Shown: positions 47,522 to 59,481, numbered from the stretch's first letter. The stretch: 64,000 nt of DNA from Trichomonas vaginalis G3 (GCF_026262505.1 NC_067208.1:2480001-2544000), one strand, 5' to 3'. The notes: a model not told the origin generated them from the letters alone. Made by a program: numbers and translations.

Positions 47522-48309
47522 TTATTCTTGACTTTGTTGTTCCATTTGTTGCATTTGTTTGTTCTTGAGCTATTGTTGTTGAAGTTGTTCTTGTAATACA
47601 ATACTTTCACCAGTTGCATCTTCCAATTCGAAACTTTCTGCCGTCATTGACAAATACATAGGACATAAAAGTTTTACAGGAACAAAGTTTGCGTCAACTA
47701 ATGTCAACGTTATACTTGCCAAAGTGTTTGAGTTCACTAAGGTTGAAAATTCTGCATTCGAATGAACAATAGCAAACCAGCAGAGAAAGTATTGTTTATA
47801 CGCATAAGTATCTTTTGGTCATAATAGTTTCTGTCGACATTCGAATAACACTTTGAACCTAAGTTTGAAACAATATATAAGATTGTGTGCTTAAATGTCA
47901 ATGGAATAGACATTCCTTGTATGACACCTTTTCCTGTTATAGGAAACTGTTGTAGTAAAAACCAAAATAAGTTTTGTATTATAGCTCATATCGTTTATAG
48001 TAAACTCAGTCGGACATCCAAACATAACGAAACCTGCTCTAGTTGCAGCACATGTTACACCTGTACTTAAAGTATTAAATAAGTCAACAAAACCTGTTGT
48101 GATATCTGAGTAAGTATCTTCAAAGGAGTATTTTTTACCATTCACAACAATAAAGTCTTCTGTGTCAAAAGAGCAAACAGGCTTTAGTCGTCATTGTGTT
48201 TAAAGTTAGTTACAATACCGTCCTTGAGACTTTGTAAGTTTGTTGTTATAGAATTAATATGACTCAGTTTTTAGTCTAATAGTATAAACCATTAATATCT
48301 TCTGCCATT
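47522..48309 (-). pseudogene. Minor capsid-like protein of Maverick B, broken
   Basis: Counterpart of 12318-13106 by position and by the recognisable Gln-rich tail and central strands. Fossil; broken. Confidence 0.55.
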
Positions 48310-48544
48310 TATATATATTTAAAAGTTTTCTGAAAGTGGAGAAGAACTTCATCTAAACTTTCACATGGCGTTTCTTGAAGTTCTCTGTCTAAGAAGTTCA
48401 AATATTTTAAAGACATAGAACTTTCCTTTGTCTACACGAACAAACAAAACAGGGTCTTTCATATCGTTCAAAAGTGTAAAGTCCTTTACATGAAATAAAG
48501 TCTATATTATTTTTCTTCAAACATCTTTCAAGAAGTTTTGACAT
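48310..48544 (-). pseudogene. Small ORF remnant of Maverick B
   Basis: A minus-strand stretch beginning MSKLLERCLKKNNID lies between the minor capsid-like and small-protein regions. It is short and I recognise no family. Fossil. Confidence 0.35.
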
Positions 48545-48551
48545 TTTTACT

Positions 48552-49131
48552 TAGCAAATAAATTTTAATGAAATGTTGTGGTCGTCAAATATTTTTATGA
48601 CGTCTGGGAAACTATACTTTAAGTTCAACGTTTCACCTCCTTTCATAACGTATATCTTGTCAATGACATTATATGAAACACCACAGCAACTAATGTCGGT
48701 TCTATTTCTTTGATGTTTATATCGTCTGCCTCTGTCAAAAGTTTCAATAGTTCTTTCAAAACTTCATGAGGTGCAATGACATATGAGTTCACTTTTACAG
48801 GGTTGTGTTCGACCAAGTTAACATTATACTTAAAGCTTGACAAATCTTCTCCTGAGTTTGAAGTTTGTTTTTCAGTTGTTGGTAGTCGTTTCGAATATCT
48901 GCAACAGAACTTAAGTCTCTGCTAACTTCAGGATATGTTGGTTGTTCTTTTACAGGAACAATTGTTATACCATCTTCGTCTTCGTATGGTTTCCCCACTT
49001 CAACATCTCTGTCTTTGACATTGACAAACAACACTTTGACTGTTTGTTTGAGTTGGTGAATTTAACTTCACATCTGCCACCGCCATTAAACCTTTTGAAA
49101 CACTCACGCTTCTATTTTTCGGAAATGACAT
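48552..49131 (-). pseudogene. Small-protein pair of Maverick B, broken
   Basis: Counterpart of 11733-12313, recognisable by VEVGKPYEDEDGITIVPV and HEVLKELLKLLTEADDINI. Fossil; broken. Confidence 0.5.
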
Positions 49132-49148
49132 TTACTTAGAATAAAAAG

Positions 49149-49480
49149 ATGGACGTATTCGAGTATCTCTTCGAATTGAAGCAGAACAAAGTTTACACAC
49201 ACAAACAATACAAATACATTGACAGAATAGTTCTTTACACAAACAATGGAAAATGTTATAGAATAGCAGTCTTTGCTGAACCAAAATATTTTCATAAAGC
49301 AAAGAAAGTTGGTATAACTGAAATGGTGAAAGTCTTGAAGCAGACAAAAATATAACAACAAAACTTACAGATATTCTAAAGGTAAGTTTATCTTACAATA
49401 TTATGTCAAAACTGGCGTACTGTCAATATTTGACGGAGAGAAGTCAGTTCAAGAACAACTTACTGACCTGCTGCCAAAAT
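49149..49480 (+). pseudogene. MDVFEYLFELKQ small protein of Maverick B, broken
   Basis: Counterpart of the minus-strand gene at 11202-11714; the N-terminal domain is recognisable. Fossil; broken. Confidence 0.5.
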
Positions 49481-49559
49481 CTGCTCGATGGAAGCTGTCG
49501 TTATGCCAATCTGAGGACCCCAGCAGGTTTCATCGAACGAATCTTCAAAAGAGCATCTT

Positions 49560-51003
49560 CCGTGAAAAGTGCTATTGGTTTTGTAAACTTCTTTGCTCTC
49601 AGTTCATCTGGACCGTCTCTGTCACCAGTATATTGTATTTGTACAGTACCAACAGTTGAAATACCACCCATAAAGTCTTCTGAGTCAGCAAATGGAATGC
49701 CAAGCCAAAAGTTTGAACGGTCTCCATTTGTATATTGAGTTTTTTGACCTCCTGTATGAGTCCATACTTTCACATATGGCATAATAGAACTTTGCATTTC
49801 AGGGTTAATGGTTGTTGTGAATTGTTGTTAAAGTTCATAGCATCTAATGTCAAGTTGTATGACCTCATATCCTCAACTGTAGAATATTCTTCTCTTGGAT
49901 AATATTTGCCATCTATGTTTATGATATTTAATACCGGGTTGTAGAAACAAGAATAGTCATTTATAGTTCGTCTGAACAGTACAAACATAGTATCTGCATG
50001 TTTCATTGCAGTTGTTAAAGCAATATCTGTTCTTGCACCTGGTCAGCACACTTTGGTTTCCAACTTCACCTGCAAAGTCTTTGACAGATATTTGGTGTAT
50101 AGGGAACATAAGTGGAACTGCAATATATTTGGCAGCTAAAGCATTTGAAATATCTGGTCCAACATATAGACTGAAAGTCTGCTTTCTATTCTCTTGCATT
50201 CAAATTTTCGCATGTGAACTTAACTGGGTCCCAAGCAGTTCCAGCAGCATTGAAATAATAGTTTACTTCATGTTGAAGTTTGAAAAAACCAAAGTCTAAG
50301 TCAACTTGTCTTTGCAAAATCACAGAACTTGGCTCCACCAGTTCCAGCTACAGTAATGCTGAATGGGTCTTGTGTTGCAATGACTAAGTATTTTTGCTTG
50401 GAGTAAGTTCGATAGAAATTTTTCCTGCCCAGTTTGGTAAGTATCTTAAAAACCTGAAGATGAGGAAAGATGACAAAGAACTCTAAGTTTCAGTTTTTAC
50501 TTTAGTGGCAGCAGTTCCATCTGAACCAGAAAGGTTAACATAAACTCCTGGAACGTTAGGGTCAAGTCTTCTTATTTTCTCAATATTCATACTGGTCTGT
50601 TTGTTCTCTAGCTTGTGGTTGTACTGAGTTTCTCAAAGCGAACCATTCATAGTTTCCCATGTTACTGTTTGAACTAAGTCAGAGTTAGAATATATCTTAT
50701 ATCCCATGAAAACTTCTGGAGCATATTGGTATCCGACATAGAAAATTCCATTGCAACCTTTCTTGTCAGACAACTTGGCAGAAGGTTTTATTCAATGTCT
50801 TGTTCCACGTATAAGAATGAGTTGTCAAAGAAATAATATGAAACCTGTCGCAAGCAATATCTACTGTTGTAAGAACCTTCTCCAAACTCACCTACGTTTC
50901 CATAAGAAACAGCAGTTGTATATTCGTAAGTTCCAGGAACTATTTCTGACCTTCTAATGGCATTGTCCATTCGTTATACCATTCGGAAACATTTCCGTTC
51001 ATG
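49560..51003 (-). pseudogene. Major capsid-like protein of Maverick B, broken
   Basis: Counterpart of 9840-11315, recognisable along its length, including the YTGDRDGPDELRAKKF end. Fossil; broken in several places. Confidence 0.6.
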
Positions 51004-51084
51004 GCATCCAAAACTGTTGGCGTTATATTCTGAGCGGCGTACATTTCATATGGGTAAAAATATAGAATAGTTGGATTTATTGTC

Positions 51085-54000
51085 ATAATAGAACCCACTC
51101 GTACCAAGCTTTACTTTCTTCCTGACTGAGTTTTTAACTGAGTTTTTAACTCTTTTTTTCCTTCATTGCCACTACTTTCACTAGATGAAGTTACTTCTTC
51201 ACTATTTTCACTTTGTTCTACTCTTCTTCTTTGGTGTCGCTTTTGGTAACTTGCCCCTGCTTCAAGTTGTTGCATCTTTGCCTCATGTTCACCTAGTATG
51301 TTGTAAATTTCCCATGTCCTTTTTGCCTTTGGCTCTGGTCGCCCATCTCAGGTAACCTATATCCTAGAAAGATTTTGTCATAGTTTGTATTTGAGTCTTC
51401 GCGTATTGTTTGCATGACTCTTTCCTGAGTTTCCGGTTCAAGCTCTTTCAAACAGAGCTTGTCCATATGGAATAAGCTCGTTTCCAAATATATGTTTTTT
51501 GTAGCCATTCTGGTTTTCTTTCCATGTTACCATAATATCTTTTGTGAATGGGAAAGCTTTTACCCAATGTTTCAGTCTTGCGTCATTTATTTCTGTAGTT
51601 GGTTTTATTTTGTCAAGGAACATGTTTTTCAATACTAACATTTCATTTGGTACTGTCCATTTGAGTTTTCTTAAATATTCATCCCTTCTCAGTTCATTGT
51701 CTGCAAAGTAAGTTTTTATGACATTTTGCAAACTTTCGTTTGCAAGGTCATGTACAATAGGTTCTCTTCCTTCTCTCTCCCTAACTTTCTTTCTAAACTC
51801 TTCACCAAATATACCATCTCTATGGTTCTGTGTAGTTCTTTGAGATAAATGTTCTAGAACGTCAGGTGTTATATTTCCATCAGCCATGTTCATTTCATAC
51901 TGGTCCAAAATATCTGCATGTTTCATATCTTTCAATGGCATTAAAGCCGCGCTGAAAATACCAGCTATATCTGGTTCACCATTCACTTCCATTGCGTCTA
52001 CAACTTCTTGGAATTGAGGTTGTAAGTTTATGAACCACCTATCCGGATTAGCTTTATGACCCCATCTCATTGTAGTTCCATAGTCTGCAGAAACAAAAGT
52101 AGGTTTGTTTCCATATTGGCTAGGTTCTGAATGAACTTTAAACAATGTTTCATTTCTATATGTTTTGGTGAAATTTAACCTTTTATTTTCACCGAGTTCA
52201 GCCAAAGATTGAACGTTATATGGTCGTAAGTAAAAAGGATTGTTGTATTTGCGTACACTTTCTTTCAGTTCTTCCATTCTATGCTGAATATTTTCATCTG
52301 ATGTTGGAGTCTTTTGTATGTCGGCGAACATTTTTCGATATTCTTCTACTATGTCAGCCGAATTTTTCTTAGACTCTTGGAAGATTCCATATTCCCCGCA
52401 TACACTTGTTGAGGGTCAAGATTTTTCGGCTGTTCCAAATCTTCATCTAGTTCTGTGAAGTTAGTTTCCAAAGGAGGAACTTGTTCGTTTCCTTCAGGCT
52501 CTTCTAGCTGTTGTTGCTGAACTATTTCTTCCATGTCTGGTTGTATCTGAACTTCTTCCTGTGGAGTTTCTTGTACCTCATCTGCTGGCATTTCATATAT
52601 TCCGAGACCGTTTTTAACAAGTTCCCTATCTAAGTCATCCGGACTCATAAACCTTTCTTCTTTCGTTCCGTCTCTATTTTTTACGCGTTTCATGAAGAGA
52701 GTTGAATTATCATTTAGCTCTGACACCAAATATCTCGGAGTAAATTCATCCATGTCATTTGGATGATATGCTATTAAATCATATCCCTTAGCGAGCTTGT
52801 ATTTTCCAGGTTTGAAATTATATCCCATTTGGTGCTGAACCATAAAGCTAAATAGGTTCGGGTCAGCATTTCCTTCCTTGAACTTTTTAATAGCTTCTTT
52901 ATATCTGTCACTAAAGTCAAGAGTATCTGGGTAACCATAGTCTTCCTTAAGCATTTTTAAGAATTCTTGGTTTCCTTGTTCTCTACTTCTTTTATGTCCT
53001 TGCTCTGTTTGTGGTTGTTGTGGTGCAGTGTTTTGAACTGTTGGTTGTGGTGCAGTGTTTTGAACTGTTGGTTGTTGTGCTGGATTTTGAACTGTTGGTT
53101 GTTGTGTTGGTTTTGGTGCATGCCTGTGTCTGTGTCCATGTGACGATGTAAATGTTTTAGGTAGTCCTGGTGCAGGTGCTTCTCTTGGAGGGTTTGGTGG
53201 TATATAAGTTCCACTAGCTAGTATATAAGTTCCACCAGCTGGTATATAAGTTCCACCAGCTGGCACATATGTTCCATCTGCAGCATAATGTCCTACCTGA
53301 CTTTTCGTTCTTAAGAAAGCATTTACTAGGTCTGTTTTGGTCTGTTGTAACTCTTTTTCTTGACTTTCCACAACAGTTGCTCTAACGGCGTCATAGGCAC
53401 TTTGAACTGCCTGTCTCGTTGCTGCATCTGTTATTTTCGTCATATTTTGTGCTACTTCTCTTAACTCGTTGTCGAAACCTTCAGACTTCAGTTTCTTTCC
53501 AGATGAGAAGTCGTTCACTAGTTTCACCTTACTATGAAGAGCTTCGAAGGCGTTCTTAAAGTCAGCATTCATTAAAGCTTCATTTGAACTGTCTTCATCC
53601 GCTTGTATTTTTGTCCTTATTGACCCTATAAGTTGGGCTGCTTTGGCGTTGGCTTGGGCATCTAACCAGTCATTATTAGCTTTTATATATTCTGCGCTTT
53701 TCATTGCCTTTTGCATGGCTGCGTCGTTATTTTTACTTTCTTGTGCTAAGTTTTCATACTGTACGGTTTGGTTTTGCAACTGTAAAAGTTTTTCTGCCTT
53801 TACAGTTGCTTCAACTTCTTTTTTATACTCATCGCTATCCATATATGTCTTCAGGGCTTTTTGTTTTATTTCTTCATCTTTCAGTACTTTATATTGAGTA
53901 GTATGGTTTTTCAAATTTATAACATCTTGTTCCATTTTTGCTACTTCTGCTGCTTTTTCTGACACTTTTTTCGCATATTCCTCTGTACTTAGTTCTTTCA

Positions 54001-54418
54001 GTTGTTCTTCTTTCTTCTTTTTCTCTACGTTTAACTCATTGAGTTTCTTTGTGTGTCTGTCATATTCTAGTTTCTTTTCGTTTTCACTTATTTGTTTCTG
54101 TATGTCTATGTTTGACTTTTTGACATCTGTTATTTGATTTTTGAGTGAACTCAAATTCATTTGACTTTGAGGGTTATAAGCTGTTCCGTCTGCAGCTCCA
54201 CCATAGCCTGCCATTTTCGCTAAAAGTGCCGCTCTTAAACCTCCACTCTGTGCACCAATAACTCGGTTTAAAAGCATAGGGTTGCTTGACATTTGTTGCA
54301 ACATAGTGGGGTCATTCATCATTTGTTGTTGCAACTGTTGTTGTGGTGTCAGTTTTACTATTGGATGTTTCAATGCTCTCTTCCTCTTACGTATATTCTT
54401 ACGTAGCTTACGTGGCAT
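51085..54418 (-). pseudogene. Large coiled-coil/Q-rich protein of Maverick B, broken
   Basis: Counterpart of 6568-9762 with the same basic N-terminus, coiled coil and P/Q linker. In the linker the TYIPAGG-type and VQNTAPQPT-type repeats differ in number from those of Maverick A. The C-terminal tail also differs, being Ser/Glu-rich. Fossil; broken. Confidence 0.65.
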
Positions 54419-54852
54419 TTTAAGTGAAGTAAAAAACGGTTTTTGACAGATGTTTATATGACACTTTTTGTTCAGCACAAAAAACTACTCGGTCAAAGTG
54501 TTGTCAGTTTTGTAAAATAACCGTCCTATCTCATTCTATAAGGAGAAAAGGCTTCTCAAAGTATACTTCCTTGGAACGCCTGTAACTTTTCCTGTAGCGA
54601 CGATAGACCCTTACTTGTCCGGACAAAGTTATACTATTTTGAGTGCTCTACAAAAAAGTCAACAGCGACGACTCTCAAAAACCGTTGTGTAAAAAGTTTT
54701 ACCGTTGGACAAAAAGTATATATAGAAAACAAAAAACGTTTATAGTTCATTCAATATTTGAGATGGAACGGTTTGCCAACGGTAACTATTAAATAAAATA
54801 AAAAAATAGAGGGGGTTACCGTTGACGAAAACGGTTTATTTTAAACTTTTCT
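54419..54852. promoter_or_regulatory. Bidirectional promoter of Maverick B with AACGGT cluster
   Basis: Six AACGGT/ACCGTT hexamers (54681, 54701, 54767, 54778, 54818, 54830) lie between the divergent large gene and terminal acidic gene, mirroring 6134-6567. Confidence 0.55.
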
Positions 54853-55830
54853 ATGAGTAGTCCGAAAAAAACAGTTCATTTTTGTCTAATGGCATTCGCT
54901 AGCGTGTTCGCTCCAAATTCACCTGAAGAAATTGCTTGCAAACTTTCAGCACCCACAGGTTTAGAGCCTCAATATCAAACTGCAGCATCTACACATTCTC
55001 CAAGCAGAACAGACAATTCACTCAATCCAAAGCCACTTTCACTACCAAAAACAATACCAAACGAGCTCCGTATTACAAAGAACCACAGCAACGCTGAACT
55101 ACGCAAAATACTACTCAGATTGTCTGAAGAATACTTCAATTCAAAGCCAGAAGAAAGAGTTCCTGCAACTTTTAACAAAGAATATTGTGAACAACTCAAC
55201 AAAGTTCTTGCAGACTTTACCAAACTACAAAAAGAAACACCTGACCCATTCGAATTAGGTGACACAATTGTCAACTATTTTCCAACAATAACAAAGATAA
55301 TGGTTGACAGAACTATATGTCAGCTTATTGAAAGTCTTCCACCCAAAGCTGCAAAAAAAGTCGAACAGCGTTGGGTCGAATTCAAATCAAAGAGTTACGG
55401 ATATCAGGATGACGAAGAAGAACGTGAGTACGGACAAGAAACAGCAAAATGGCAATGTCTTAGCTCACTCAACCCCAAGTTCAAACCATTATTTTACTCA
55501 GACAACAACACAATTCAAGTACGCAAAATTGCTATTCATTTCGTTAACCAAGCAGAAGACATTGAAGAAGGAGACTCTATCTCAGTTTATGTTTGCTACT
55601 GCAAGTTTTTCAAGGACGAATTTGGAGGACCAATTCTCATGCATGTCTTCAAGCCACATCAGCAACTCTACGTTGAAACTGAAATAACACTCATGCATGG
55701 AATGTATCTCAAGTTTGAAAGCCAATTGGAAAACACATACAACATTTGGCTTTCATACATTCAGTTCGATACACCAGATGACTTTGATGTTGAAGAAGAA
55801 GAGTCCTCCGAATTCACACCAGAAGACTAA
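54853..55830 (+). CDS. Terminal acidic protein of Maverick B, divergent
   Basis: The frame encodes 325 residues starting MSSPKKTVHFCLMAFAS. It is clearly the counterpart of the 340-residue protein of A: same start, same place, and MHVFKPHQQLYVETEITL near the end. But it is different over most of its length and has a milder acidic end (DVEEEESSEF). Codon use is richer in C-ending codons than the copy in A. Flanking promoter and terminal repeat are close to those of A, so the divergence is confined to this gene. Confidence 0.75.
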   Translation: MSSPKKTVHFCLMAFASVFAPNSPEEIACKLSAPTGLEPQYQTAASTHSPSRTDNSLNPKPLSLPKTIPNELRITKNHSNAELRKILLRLSEEYFNSKPEERVPATFNKEYCEQLNKVLADFTKLQKETPDPFELGDTIVNYFPTITKIMVDRTICQLIESLPPKAAKKVEQRWVEFKSKSYGYQDDEEEREYGQETAKWQCLSSLNPKFKPLFYSDNNTIQVRKIAIHFVNQAEDIEEGDSISVYVCYCKFFKDEFGGPILMHVFKPHQQLYVETEITLMHGMYLKFESQLENTYNIWLSYIQFDTPDDFDVEEEESSEFTPED

Positions 55831-55930
55831 CAATTTTCCGAATAAAAACTTCATTTATACTAAACATCTTCAGGGCTAGAGGGCACGAAGTGCCTGGAAG
55901 CCCCACTACCTTTTTTTTTTTTTTTTTTTT
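55831..55930. repeat. Right terminal inverted repeat of Maverick B
   Basis: AATAAAAACTTCATTTATAC, then the end hairpin (GGCACGAAGTGCC within GGGCT..AGCCCC) and a T-run. It matches, inverted, the left end at 31557. Confidence 0.85.
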
Positions 55931-55936
55931 TTCTTC
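55931..55936. repeat. Target site duplication of Maverick B, right copy (TTCTTC)
   Basis: Matches 31551-31556. Confidence 0.7.
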
Positions 55937-56065
55937 TTTGATAGATATAAATTGAATAATGGAACGATCTTAAAAAATACAATAATTTCATATAACATAT
56001 AGATATATTCTGGTTATTTTGATATATTAGTACAATACACTTTATATGACTATACTAATAAGATT

Positions 56066-56076
56066 CCCTATATTTC
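56066..56076. repeat. Target site duplication of the MULE-like element, left copy
   Basis: CCCTATATTTC, identical to 63858-63868 in the same orientation, sits immediately outside the inverted repeats. Eleven bases is within the range made by Mutator-like elements. Confidence 0.7.
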
Positions 56077-56163
56077 GAGAGGTTATTGATTTTGTAATTT
56101 AATCGTCGTCGTTATCGATTTTGTAATTTAATCGTTATCATCTTTTTCTAAACGTGCATTTTT
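56077..56163. repeat. Left terminal inverted repeat of the MULE-like element
   Basis: Runs from GAGAGGTTATTGATTTTG to AAACGTGCATTTTT. It contains the direct duplication of about 30 bp that the right end lacks. Confidence 0.7.
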
Positions 56164-57744
56164 ACATTAAAAGCACTGCAACTCCAAAATTAATTGGTAT
56201 TTAGACTTTAATTAGGTGCAGACAAACGAAATGCAGTCCAAATATTTTGGTGATATATGAATTACATAAATTTAGGGAAATTGAAATTATATCTTTTTAA
56301 ATTTTTAGGAAAACAGATTTATAGAATTGTTTAAGTCATCAAAATAATGCAGACTTAGGTCAAATTTTCTAAATTTAATCATTTGCAAGACTTTCAAGCG
56401 ACTTCAAAATGTCGAAATATAAGTCCAAAAATAAAATTACGATTACAGTCTATCCTCAATTATTATCACGCTAATTATTGAGTGACCCATGCGTTCGTAT
56501 GTATGTAATACCTTTTAAAAAGGAGATGAGAGAGATAAACTACATTTACAATTTAAATCTGATGTATTTACTTGTTACATTTACAAATGTAAATGTTTCT
56601 CGTAATGTTTACATTTTGTAAGTATAACGAATAAAAATGACGCACTTTTTTACAAAGTCAAATTATGCGATACAACTTTACTTGTTACATTTACAAATGT
56701 AAATGTTTCTCGTAATGTTTACATTTTGTAAGTATAACGAATAAAAATGACGCACTTTTTTTACAAAGTCAAATTATTGTTCGATTTTTGCAGCTTGTAA
56801 ACGATTAATTGTATAAAGCAATTGATATTAGCACGACATAACTGAATAATTCTAATATTGAAATCAAAAGCCCTTAAAATATCATGATATTTTAATTTCA
56901 TAACAAATCTAGGAGACTATTTGATGAAAACATATCCGATGTGGGTTTTGTTGTATTATATAACTTGTTATTGACTTCTTAGCTTTCGAAATTTTTTTCG
57001 ATAATGAGAAAACGAATGAAAAATCAACATTTGGTCCATTTAAAATTTGATTTGTTTACATTTTTTTTACTTTTTGAATTTCAATTTATATTTTCCTCAA
57101 GAAATACTTTAGATTTTAAGAAACTAAATCATATAATCTACTAAGAAAATATATTAAATCCTATAATACTCAAAGTTTTGTGATAAATCCGATCTTTTTT
57201 ATTTTACTTTTATTATGTTTTTGCAAACTTAAGGTCCTCACTAGGTAAAACATAATACTCTTTGAAGTTAAGTATTTTCACAAAGAGAGGACCAACAATA
57301 TCAAAAGATTGAATAAAGATTTGTATTATTTTATTTATTTTTAAGAACATGTTTAAGAACCCTCATTATCTCCACGAATATTGCATATTTTTCTATTCTA
57401 AGACCACCAAAATTACGTTTTAATATAGAAAATAACATATTTATGTGATGCTAAAGTCGAAGTCCTTAAAAAATTAGTGTTAAACATCCATTTATTACAA
57501 AATTGAAGAAATATGTGTAAAATATAACACATAATTTAGTTATTTGACTCAATTATTAGTTATGCAATATCAGTTGTGTTTATATCTGCGTTATATCACG
57601 AGATGCATTGAATTGTCATAATTAGATCACCGTAAATCTTATCAATTTTTGATACACTTCCGGTGAAAAATTTAGCCTTGACAATAGGATGAAATATATT
57701 GTAAAAAAATAAATTTTAGATTTTGAAGTTTATCATTTCGAATA
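56164..57744. other. Noncoding 5' part of the MULE-like element
   Basis: About 1.6 kb without a supported gene. A segment of about 97 bp is repeated in tandem (about 56568-56665 and 56678-56775, period 110 bp) and contains the dyad ACATTTAC/GTAAATGT. Confidence 0.6.
57733..57738 (+). promoter_or_regulatory. Initiator TCATTT of the 386-codon gene
   Basis: TCATTT matches TCAYWW, with +1 A at 57735, 10 bases before the ATG. It supports the start at 57745 and suggests transcription in a trichomonad. Confidence 0.6.
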
Positions 57745-58905
57745 ATGAAATATAAACAATACAAATTTTCTGTCGTTTCGAGATTCATAAATGATCGGAA
57801 TCTTCCAGCTCCGACTGAAATAGAACTTTCGGAAGCTAATTTTCAAGACGAATCTTCTTTATTAAGATTTATTTTGGATATCCCTAAGGATTTAAGCTTT
57901 TCCATTGACTCATATTCAATGAATCTTTTGATACATTTCATTATCGAGCAATCTACACAAAATGAAACAATATTAAAATTCACAATTCAAAATATCACTT
58001 CTTCGAATATCTTTCAAATAGATTTGATACTACTGGAAAATTTATTCGAATATTTATCGCATTATATTAACCAGATTTTTTTCATTTTTTCATTAAAATT
58101 AATTCATTTTAAAGCTTTAGATAACATACAATACCTTTATTTATCAACATTTTCCGATCAATATGATGAGATATTACGTTTCATAAGCAGCAGTGACAAT
58201 TCTCTCTATATCATCGATACATTTATTGCTTTGATTAAAAACAATATTCTTGACGTTGAATTCTTCCAAAACGCAGTTTTACTCAAGAAAGAAATTTTTT
58301 CTAGTATTATTGAGTACGAAAATCAATATTCAACTTATGCAATTGCAAATTTCTTTACAAAATTATTAAAATATTACCCAGGATATGCAACTGCTCTTCC
58401 ATGTTCGGATATACTAATATCAAATTATTTCAACTTTTTTAATGACGTGAATTCAATTATAAATAACGAAGATTTTGTTTATCTTCTCAAATTTATAGTT
58501 TTATTTTATAAAGCAGTCGATATAACATCTGAGATGGCTTTAGAATTCATAAAAACACTTGAAATTCTGCGAAGTCTTTCTCCTCACTATTCATTTACAG
58601 AGTATGTAGTTCAGGGGTATTATTGTGTACTTCCTCTTATACCCATGCAAATTTCATCTACCGATTTTTTAAATTCACATGAATTTTTAATTAATTATGC
58701 AATTGAGAATTCAAATCTTCACAAATATTTGAAATTATATTCCAGATGTTTCCGCAGATTTGATAGCGATGAAATATTCAAAAATGTTTTTCATATCTTA
58801 AACCTTGTAGAAGTTACAACAGAATATTTATCAGAAAATCAGGATCTTTCTGAGAAACAGATCTTTATTTGCAACGATATCCTAACGAGGGTTAATTTAA
58901 TTTAA
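57745..58905 (+). CDS. Passenger protein of unknown function, 386 aa
   Basis: Starts MKYKQYKFSVVSRFINDR. The protein is Ile/Leu/Phe/Asn-rich and predicted all-helical, with repeated helix pairs (for example LLIHFIIEQST, LLENLFEYLSHYINQIFF, YLLKFIVLFYKAV). It resembles an ARM/HEAT-like or ankyrin-associated helical fold common in large trichomonad protein families. No transmembrane segment stands out despite the hydrophobicity. It overlaps the convergent chromodomain-like gene by 14 bases at the 3' ends. Function unknown. Confidence 0.7.
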   Translation: MKYKQYKFSVVSRFINDRNLPAPTEIELSEANFQDESSLLRFILDIPKDLSFSIDSYSMNLLIHFIIEQSTQNETILKFTIQNITSSNIFQIDLILLENLFEYLSHYINQIFFIFSLKLIHFKALDNIQYLYLSTFSDQYDEILRFISSSDNSLYIIDTFIALIKNNILDVEFFQNAVLLKKEIFSSIIEYENQYSTYAIANFFTKLLKYYPGYATALPCSDILISNYFNFFNDVNSIINNEDFVYLLKFIVLFYKAVDITSEMALEFIKTLEILRSLSPHYSFTEYVVQGYYCVLPLIPMQISSTDFLNSHEFLINYAIENSNLHKYLKLYSRCFRRFDSDEIFKNVFHILNLVEVTTEYLSENQDLSEKQIFICNDILTRVNLI

Positions 58906-59257
58906 TTTTTTTTTTTATTTCAAGTTTGAGTAAACTTTCAAGATAATCTATATAAGCCTTTTGATGTTCTTCATCTAGATTCTTGTTTAATATGTGATGA
59001 ATTTGATTTTTTTTTGAAAATTCAAGATAAAATTCTTTTTTATCTTGATCAACAACATGAACAATTCGAGTACAGCGTAACATTTCATCAATATTTTCTG
59101 TTTTCTTCGTTTCTAGATATTTTTCAAATATTTCTTGCGGAATCTCATTTTGATATACCCATTTATTTTTTTCCGGATGCTGATCTTTGTACTTAACGAA
59201 ATATTGCTTGACTATTCGCTCAGAAACAACATATTCGATCTCTTTTCTCTTTCTCAT
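58892..59257 (-). CDS. Small chromodomain-like protein, 121 aa
   Basis: Residues about 6-50 read EYVVSERIVKQYFVKYKDQ, then NKWVYQNEIPQEIFEKYLE. This follows the chromodomain pattern of an aromatic-VV-E-I opening, YxVKW/Y, N-x-W and a closing helix. The rest is charged and may form a second, shadow-like domain. A trichomonad initiator TCACAA (+1 A at 59268) sits 11 bases before the ATG. Chromodomains bind methylated histone tails; in transposons they can direct insertion. Beside a transposase, such a role is possible but unproven. Confidence 0.6.
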   Translation of the reverse strand: MRKRKEIEYVVSERIVKQYFVKYKDQHPEKNKWVYQNEIPQEIFEKYLETKKTENIDEMLRCTRIVHVVDQDKKEFYLEFSKKNQIHHILNKNLDEEHQKAYIDYLESLLKLEIKKKIKLN

Positions 59258-59481
59258 TGAATATTTGTGACACTTTTGAATTCAATCAAATCAAAAATAT
59301 TTGAAATTGCTAGAATTTTTTTCTTTCTCATGAATATTTGAAATGACTCAAAAGGAAAACTCGTTCGATTCAATTCAATTTTGAATCAGAATTTTTTAAG
59401 GACCAATAAATCAAATTATGTTAAGAAAATCTTTTTTTAACTCAGAGTATCAAAAGTACGTTAAACCTTCAATTTTATCTC
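59258..59481. other. Promoter gap between chromodomain-like gene and transposase
   Basis: A 224-bp AT-rich divergent gap. It includes the chromodomain gene initiator (59265-59270). I see no clear TCAYWW directly before the transposase ATG. Confidence 0.5.

Larger units (their letters stand above)
31557..55930 (-). mobile_element. Maverick/Polinton B (24.4 kb), inverted relative to A
   Basis: Same family and same gene order as Maverick A, read in the opposite direction, with hairpin ends and a 6-bp target duplication. Parts: adenine methyltransferase, membrane peptide, small proteins, fibre, integrase, amphipathic proteins, DNA polymerase B part, accessory proteins, KilA-N, mini-gene cassette, packaging ATPase, helicase, capsid-like proteins, large coiled-coil protein, terminal acidic protein. 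It is a fossil with about twenty breaks. Likely young, because sequence likeness to A is very high across the core. Confidence 0.95.
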
